NCBI GenBank assembly: GCA_002690445.1
Contig: NZER01000321.1
Coordinates: 1 to 6,188 of the forward strand
DNA length: 6,188 nucleotides
Source of the DNA: Candidatus Pacearchaeota archaeon
Lineage (GTDB): Archaea > Nanoarchaeota > Nanoarchaeia > Pacearchaeales > GW2011-AR1
Direction: 5' to 3'
In this document: positions 1-4,036 of the stretch, piece by piece
How the letters are laid out: the number at the start of each line of letters is the position of its first letter
Numbering within the stretch: the stretch's first letter is position 1
Made by a program: the position numbers and the translations under genes
Notes under the pieces: generated by a model
Told to the model about the DNA's origin: nothing
The model's input: the letters and a program-made list of their open reading frames with translations, nothing else
Databases searched by the model: none

Positions 1-14
1 GAGCAAAAGTTATG

Positions 15-19
15 AAGGA
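15..19 (+). promoter_or_regulatory. Ribosome binding site for the 51-residue ORF
   Basis: AAGGA lies six bases before the ATG at 26. This is a good Shine-Dalgarno match at normal spacing. It decides the start, because the reading frame itself is open back to the left edge of the window. Confidence 0.6.
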
Positions 20-25
20 AGAATC

Positions 26-181
26 ATGAGCATGTTGTCTGTGTACATAAAGAATCAGGTCAAGAAGAATGGTGCTAAAGCTATTATCTTGAAGGTTGTA
101 GGAATGATTGTTAAAGCAACTAAGTCTAAGAAGGATGATGAGATGTTAGAGAAAATTAAAGAGGTATTAAAAGATTACTAA
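26..181 (+). CDS. Small Lys-rich phage protein, possible holin-like partner of the lysin
   Basis: This frame encodes 51 residues and ends at TAA, directly abutting the ATG of the muralytic gene. Residues 18-31 (KAIILKVVGMIVKA) form a short, mostly hydrophobic helix interrupted by Lys23. The C-terminal third is highly charged, with SKKDDEM followed by a probable amphipathic helix. The ATG at 26 was chosen because AAGGA precedes it at good spacing. The frame is also open upstream to position 2, so a longer protein starting outside the window is possible. Two other frames stop just here, at 13-15 and 27-29, and either could be the tail of a preceding gene; the latter would give an ATGA overlap. 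I do not recognise the family with certainty. Its place just before a lysin-like gene and its small size suggest a holin-like or lysis accessory role, but the hydrophobic segment is short for a true membrane span, so this is inference. Confidence 0.6.
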   Translation: MSMLSVYIKNQVKKNGAKAIILKVVGMIVKATKSKKDDEMLEKIKEVLKDY

Positions 182-673
182 ATGGTTGATAAACATCAAA
201 TGAAGGATCTGATTCAATCCACTCTAACTGAGATGGGAGATCGTTATGCATCAAAAGATGCATGCAATCTAGTCTGGTGTACAGGATTAGTAGAGTCAGA
301 TTATAGATATATAAGACAAATTGATGGTCCAGCCAGGGGGTTCTTTCAAATTGAGCCGCAGACTTGTTCTTCAGCAGTAGAAAACTACTTTAAATACAGA
401 AAAAAGTTACAGGTTAAGGCAGCAGAGGTGACCAGTACTTCAGAATCTCTATGGGATGATACCGCAGAGGAAACCTGGGATGCTGTATTAGAGTCAAATA
501 TCAGAGCTGGAATTGTACATTGTAGGATAAAATATTGGAGAGCACCTGCATCCATGCCTGATTCTATACAAGGTTATGCGGAGTATTGGAAACGTCACTA
601 TAATACGTTACTAGGTAAAGGAGAAGTTGAGCACTTTTTAAGAAAAGTTAAGAAATATGTGCACTTTTTATGA
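182..673 (+). CDS. Lysozyme/transglycosylase-like muralytic protein
   Basis: The 163-residue protein resembles the lysozyme-fold (SLT/goose-type) peptidoglycan hydrolases of tailed phages, which cleave the MurNAc-GlcNAc glycan strand. The probable catalytic glutamate is Glu38 in VESDY. It is followed by the family signature QIDGPARGFFQIEPQT (46-61), which corresponds to the G-x-x-Q-I-x-P motif lining the glycan cleft. Residues 109-120 (AGIVHCRIKYWR) match the later helix of the fold. GYAEYWKRHYNTLLGKG (131-147) is a C-terminal motif typical of phage versions. There is no signal peptide or membrane span, so it would need a holin or would act from the virion during entry. It starts at the ATG immediately after the previous TAA with no clear ribosome binding site, so translation is probably coupled. 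Its stop overlaps the next gene in ATGA. Whether it is an endolysin or a tail-associated lysin cannot be told from sequence; the tail genes downstream make the second plausible. Confidence 0.78.
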   Translation: MVDKHQMKDLIQSTLTEMGDRYASKDACNLVWCTGLVESDYRYIRQIDGPARGFFQIEPQTCSSAVENYFKYRKKLQVKAAEVTSTSESLWDDTAEETWDAVLESNIRAGIVHCRIKYWRAPASMPDSIQGYAEYWKRHYNTLLGKGEVEHFLRKVKKYVHFL

Positions 674-676
674 AAA
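631..676 (+). repeat. Imperfect direct repeat across the lysin/phosphoesterase junction
   Basis: Positions 631-646 and 661-676 match at 15 of 16 bases with a period of exactly 30 bases, or ten codons. Both copies encode His-Phe-Leu in the lysin. The single difference turns TTAAGA (Leu-Arg) into TTATGA, which supplies both the lysin stop codon and the ATG of the next gene. The match ends after 16 bases, so only part of a possible 30-base duplication remains. Confidence 0.55.
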
Positions 677-1446
677 TAACGAAAAGAGCGGTGGTCGTTC
701 CAGACCAACATTTTCCGATTCACGATCAGAAAGCGGTGGACTGTGCACTTGCCATAATAAATTTTATCAAACCAGACCTATTTATCAATCTGGGTGATGT
801 AGGAGAATGGGAGACAGTTTCAGCATGGAAGTACAAAGGGAAAAGATTGCCTCCATTAGAATACCAGCTACCACTGGTAGATGAGGAGATTGCAAAAGTT
901 AATGAAGGACTTGATCAATTTGATAGGGTACTGGATAAGATCGGTTGTGATGAGAGGTATATATTAGCAGGGAATCATGATGATTGGCTTGATAGATTTG
1001 CAGACAATAAGGTTGGAGGGCATTCATTACTTGATGCATATACGTTTGAGAAAGCATGTAGATGGAAGGAACGAGGGTATAAGTATTATGGGTATAACAA
1101 ACCTCTAAAGATAGGTAAGGTTAATTTTATTCATGGAGCATATGCTACTACATATCATGCAAAAAAACATCTTGAAGCTTATGGAGCTAATATCATCTAT
1201 GGGCATACGCATGACATACAAAGACATTCACTCACAAAGCTTGACTCAGGTACTATTGGTGCCTGGTCATTAGGATGCTTAAAGGATATGACTGCAGAAA
1301 AGAATCGCTGGTTACGAGGTCGGTTACATAATTGGAATCACGCAGTTGGGATTGTAGACTGGTTCAAAAATGGTAATTTTAAAATAGAGACAGTAGAGAT
1401 AATTAAAGGTGTAACATCTGTCTGGGGGAAAACAATCTATGCCTAA
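670..1446 (+). CDS. Calcineurin-like metallophosphoesterase
   Basis: The 258-residue protein carries the complete dinuclear-metal site of the calcineurin-like phosphoesterase superfamily, in the usual order: DxH at Asp12-His14 (VPDQH), GD at Gly42-Asp43 (NLGDVGEW), GNHD at 101-104 (AGNHDDW), a lone His155 in FIHG, and GHTH at 178-181. The GD motif lacks the DRG of protein phosphatases such as phage lambda phosphatase, and nothing resembles the SbcD/Mre11 nuclease beyond the shared core. The substrate is therefore unknown and could be a phosphodiester, a nucleotide or another phosphorylated molecule. There is no signal peptide, so it should be cytosolic or packaged. It begins at an ATGA overlap with the lysin and has only a poor ribosome binding site, implying coupled translation. 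It ends eight bases into the possible 17-residue ORF. A phosphoesterase among virion genes is unexpected; roles in host takeover or counter-defence are only guesses. Confidence 0.9.
   Translation: MKITKRAVVVPDQHFPIHDQKAVDCALAIINFIKPDLFINLGDVGEWETVSAWKYKGKRLPPLEYQLPLVDEEIAKVNEGLDQFDRVLDKIGCDERYILAGNHDDWLDRFADNKVGGHSLLDAYTFEKACRWKERGYKYYGYNKPLKIGKVNFIHGAYATTYHAKKHLEAYGANIIYGHTHDIQRHSLTKLDSGTIGAWSLGCLKDMTAEKNRWLRGRLHNWNHAVGIVDWFKNGNFKIETVEIIKGVTSVWGKTIYA
1424..1429 (+). promoter_or_regulatory. Possible ribosome binding site for ATG 1439
   Basis: GGGGGA lies nine bases before the ATG at 1439 and can pair with the anti-Shine-Dalgarno sequence using one G-U pair. It is better spaced than the GGA at 1461-1463, which sits only three bases before the GTG at 1467. 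It therefore argues that ribosomes load at 1439. Confidence 0.4.
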
Positions 1447-1492
1447 GAAACCGAAAAAAAGGAAACGTGCCAAAAAAAAGCCTAAATATTAA
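1439..1492 (+). CDS. Possible 17-residue Lys/Arg-rich micro-ORF or frameshifted N-terminus of the hub protein
   Basis: The frame from ATG 1439 reads MPKKPKKRKRAKKKPKY and stops at 1490-1492. Eleven of 17 residues are Lys or Arg and three are Pro. It overlaps the last eight bases of the phosphoesterase gene and the first 26 of the hub gene. It runs through an A7 tract (1454-1460) and an A8 tract (1472-1479). Losing one A from either tract would join it in frame to the hub protein; from the A8 tract the product would read MPKKPKKRKRAKK-SLNINPF. It has a better placed ribosome binding site than GTG 1467. Three readings are possible: a real nucleic-acid-binding micropeptide, the true N-terminus of the hub gene with a homopolymer error or polymerase slippage, or a chance ORF in A-rich DNA. 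I cannot choose between them. Confidence 0.35.
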   Translation: MPKKPKKRKRAKKKPKY

Positions 1493-2837
1493 TCCTTTTC
1501 ATGGTGGATTAAACGAACATTCTGATGCTAGGGATATTGCTCATCAAGAATTATCTGCGGTAGAAAATGTAGCTGTAGCTGATATCGGGAAAGTGAATCT
1601 GATTGGTAGAGGGTATCAAGACTCTGTTAAAGGAACTGGTCACCTAAAACCTGGTGTTGGTGCGTTTAGATTTGCTTCTGATAGACAGGTTACCGATGCT
1701 AGTGAGTCACCATCTCAGTATCTTGTAGTTGCCGATGGTCTTAATGGTTATGTGTATTTTTATGAAAAGGATTCTGATGGTGCACTTTCTTGGTGGAGTT
1801 CTAACATCTCTATGGGTGGTGCTTTTTCCCCAACTTATTATTATGCTGATGGGATCTTAAGAGTACATGATGGTGATTTTACAAGAAGTAGCAAATGGTT
1901 TGGTTATGTTGATTCTGGATTATATCAAGAGGCAGCTAACTCTAATACACCTATACATACAATTACGAAATTTGTAACAACAGATCAGAAGCTTAAAAGT
2001 TTTGGGGATCTAAGTAAGACTGTTGCTATAAGAGATGCCACTACTGCTAATCCTAGTGATGCTAATTTGGGTACTCATCTAAATCTAGCTTACTGGCTAT
2101 CAGAGGGTGGTTCGTGGAGTGGTATCTATGAATTTGGATTTGCTCCAGTGTATAAAGGTGGTCAAGAAGGACCAATGACAGAAGCATCGGATCAGGTTGT
2201 TATGTTTGAGCATAAGTTATCAATACAACTCTATGTTACTACAGCTTCACATTCGCCTGATGATGATGATGATCATGATTTAGGTGATGATAGAATTGTT
2301 GGAGTAAATGTTTACTTTAGAGAGAATGGGAATCAGGACTATTTCTTCTTAAAGTCTTTTGATTTAGAGCAGGGCGGTAAGGATAGGTGGCTAAAATATA
2401 ATGGTGGTACGCATACTGCTTATGGATTTCATGCTGGCACTTTAGCTCTTAATGCAGACCCTGCATCTACATCTTCATATGCTAGTACTACTATGACTGT
2501 TACCTTTTCAAATACAGCTAGTGGATTTACTGGAAGAACTGGGTTCCTGAGATTGATTGGTGGTCAAGTGACGCCTGTGTATTTCAGATTAACATCACTT
2601 GCTACTGCAAATCATAGTGTCCCAATTATAAATCCAGGCCCTGGTTCCAGAGTGTTTATGGTACAACTATTAGATGAGGACTTTAATATTCTAAAGGAAA
2701 GTGCAAAACGAACAGTCACTATTTCTGATTCGGGTAGTGCGGTTCCGCCAGATCTTGATCCAAATGATCCAACTGGATTTTCAATGGTAGAAGATTCTGG
2801 TGATCCAGCTGATCAATATGAAGGGAGTGGAATCTAA
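1467..2837 (+). CDS. Tail hub/nozzle-like protein, N-terminal half (P22 gp10-like)
   Basis: The 456-residue protein begins SLNINPFHGGLNEHSDA, followed by ELSAVENVAV and GKVNLIG. This opening (FxGGLN, then a list of conserved positions ending in a Gly-rich turn) is typical of the beta-propeller DNA-stabilisation or tail-nozzle proteins of short-tailed phages, related to P22 gp10. Residues 80-150 contain Tyr/Asp/Gly-rich strands compatible with propeller blades (YLVVADG, YYYADGILRVHDGDFT). GIYEFGFAPVYKGGQEGP (219-236) is another family-like stretch. An acidic run lies at 265-275. Residues 330-425 look like a separate beta-sandwich, followed by a Pro/Asp/Gly linker to the end. GTG 1467 is the only usable start in this frame, with GGA just three bases before it; see the overlapping ORF at 1439 for a longer alternative. 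The stop overlaps the next start as TAATG. Family placement comes from recalled pattern only. The protein seems to lack the second half of the family, which the next gene supplies. Confidence 0.65.
   Translation: MPKKSLNINPFHGGLNEHSDARDIAHQELSAVENVAVADIGKVNLIGRGYQDSVKGTGHLKPGVGAFRFASDRQVTDASESPSQYLVVADGLNGYVYFYEKDSDGALSWWSSNISMGGAFSPTYYYADGILRVHDGDFTRSSKWFGYVDSGLYQEAANSNTPIHTITKFVTTDQKLKSFGDLSKTVAIRDATTANPSDANLGTHLNLAYWLSEGGSWSGIYEFGFAPVYKGGQEGPMTEASDQVVMFEHKLSIQLYVTTASHSPDDDDDHDLGDDRIVGVNVYFRENGNQDYFFLKSFDLEQGGKDRWLKYNGGTHTAYGFHAGTLALNADPASTSSYASTTMTVTFSNTASGFTGRTGFLRLIGGQVTPVYFRLTSLATANHSVPIINPGPGSRVFMVQLLDEDFNILKESAKRTVTISDSGSAVPPDLDPNDPTGFSMVEDSGDPADQYEGSGI
2259..2279 (+). repeat. GAT trinucleotide run encoding an acidic loop
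   Basis: Five GAT codons in a row are followed by CAT and GAT, giving DDDDDHD at residues 265-271 of the hub protein, with Asp-Asp again at 274-275. Such a run can expand or contract by slippage without breaking the frame. An acidic surface loop, perhaps binding cations, is an inference. Confidence 0.7.
2822..2827 (+). promoter_or_regulatory. Ribosome binding site for the second hub gene
   Basis: AGGGAG ends nine bases before the ATG at 2837. It lies inside the last codons of the preceding gene, and the two genes overlap as TAATG. The second protein can therefore be made by fresh loading as well as by termination-reinitiation, which supports a genuine separate start rather than a read-through. 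Confidence 0.6.
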
Positions 2838-4036
2838 TGGCTTTGGCAGTAGCTAATCCAGGTAACTATCATAAAGGATATTCTTTTGAACGTCCACCTT
2901 TTAATAATGCTAGGTATGAATCTCTTCAGATTATAGAGATGCGATCTAAAACAGCAGTGATAGTGAATAGGCGTGCCTATGTAGCGAATGTTAAGGTATT
3001 TTATTCTGATGGGAGTAGTGAGGTATTGTCTGATGCTATGTTCAAGTCAGAAGTAGGAAAGTTTGATAAGTTCAAGAGGTCAGGTAGGATTGATGTGGCA
3101 GTTGATGATGGTGAACATATTGTTGCTCTGGCAGAATATGCGGATCGGATACTTCAGTTTAAGCAGAGAACGCTACATGTATTAAATGTATCTCAACCTG
3201 TAGAGTACCTTGAAGAAAGCCATATGCATAAAGGCGTAGATAATAAAGCTGCTGTTTGCAAGACAGACTATGGTTGTGCCTGGGTAAACGATCTTGGATG
3301 TTTTATATATGATGGGAAAACAGTACGTAATCTTTTAGATAAGCAGGGGGTTCGTAGAATTAAATCTTCTACATGGGCTACTTTTATTACAGATAGAGCA
3401 GCTATAGGATATATTCCGAAAGAAAGACAGTTATTGATTGTTGGGCATTTTGGTACAGATGCAACAGGATATTTTGAGAGTAATGGAGGTGGTTATAGTG
3501 GTGTTGCTGGTTATGTGAATGCTTATTTATATGATTTAGTGACTGATGGTTGGGTTTATGGGAAGTCTCGGATCAAGGTAGTTAATGGTATGACAAATAT
3601 GGTTACTAACTTTGATAATGATCTGACATGGGGATATGATGATGCTAGTAATAACCTAGCAATAGGAAAATGGGAGCATGTACCAACAGCAGCATCAGGA
3701 ACTGATGCTGTATCCTTAGTTACGAAAGATTTTGATTTTGGTGATCCAGGTAGAGATACCTTCATATATAAAATAATAGCACAATATATCGGTGGGACGT
3801 CTCAAAATGTTACAGCATACTATAGAACTAATGGTTCTCAAGATGAAAATGATTGGGCAGTATTTAGTACCACTACATTAAATGATACATCAGGTGATGC
3901 AGTAACAGTAGAAATGAAACCAAGTACAACAATCAAAAATAAGAAAAGTTTCCAATTAAAATTGTCAGGTACAGCAGCTAGAACTTTTATGTTAAATGAT
4001 CTAACAATTATATACAGAGAGAAGTCCATTGGATAG
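2837..4036 (+). CDS. Tail hub/nozzle-like protein, C-terminal half (P22 gp10-like)
   Basis: The 399-residue protein looks like the second half of the same beta-propeller family as the preceding gene. Residues 39-80 (TAVIVNRRAYVANVKVF, then a Ser/Asp-rich stretch ending GKFDKF) and 92-116 (GEHIVALAEYADRILQFKQRTLHVL, in part) resemble the propeller core where full-length relatives continue without interruption. Similar blade-like segments are CAWVNDLGCFIYDG (147-160), ERQLLIVGHFG (196-206) and NAYLYDLVTDGWVYGK (228-243). The last 110 residues form alternating strands resembling the C-terminal beta domain of P22 gp10. The ATG is well supported by a ribosome binding site and the TAATG overlap; the frame is closed just upstream by TGA at 2819-2821. 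Protein 1 plus protein 2 would give about 855 residues, within the range I expect for large single-chain versions. In the virion it would sit at the tail tip and hold packaged DNA. Placement by remembered family pattern is moderate in certainty. Confidence 0.65.
   Translation: MALAVANPGNYHKGYSFERPPFNNARYESLQIIEMRSKTAVIVNRRAYVANVKVFYSDGSSEVLSDAMFKSEVGKFDKFKRSGRIDVAVDDGEHIVALAEYADRILQFKQRTLHVLNVSQPVEYLEESHMHKGVDNKAAVCKTDYGCAWVNDLGCFIYDGKTVRNLLDKQGVRRIKSSTWATFITDRAAIGYIPKERQLLIVGHFGTDATGYFESNGGGYSGVAGYVNAYLYDLVTDGWVYGKSRIKVVNGMTNMVTNFDNDLTWGYDDASNNLAIGKWEHVPTAASGTDAVSLVTKDFDFGDPGRDTFIYKIIAQYIGGTSQNVTAYYRTNGSQDENDWAVFSTTTLNDTSGDAVTVEMKPSTTIKNKKSFQLKLSGTAARTFMLNDLTIIYREKSIG
3690..3710 (+). repeat. 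Perfect 9-bp inverted repeat inside the second hub gene
   Basis: CAGCATCAG (3690-3698) and CTGATGCTG (3702-3710) flank a three-base GAA loop, and one more G-U pair can extend the stem in RNA. It lies in coding sequence (residues ASGTDA) and no T-run follows, so it is not a standard intrinsic terminator. It may be chance. Confidence 0.5.

Noticed and set aside
3..29. Short frame ending at TGA 27-29 that could be the end of an upstream gene
   Set aside because: Only eight codons are visible and another frame also stops nearby at 13-15, so the upstream gene cannot be assigned.
670..1446. Assigning the phosphoesterase as a lambda-type protein phosphatase or an SbcD nuclease
   Set aside because: The GD motif is GDVGEW, without the DRG of protein phosphatases, and there is no SbcD-like capping domain or SbcC partner gene in view.
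1474..1480. A-AAA-AAG slippery heptamer suggesting a programmed -1 frameshift
   Set aside because: A -1 shift from the 1439 frame leads to GCC then TAA, so it yields only a 15-residue dead end. The hub frame needs a +1 shift or loss of one A, and no stimulatory stem-loop is evident.
3556..3765. Minus-strand ORF of 69 codons
   Set aside because: It is antisense to the second hub gene, has no recognisable domain, and sits in a block where every other gene is on the plus strand. It is a shadow ORF.
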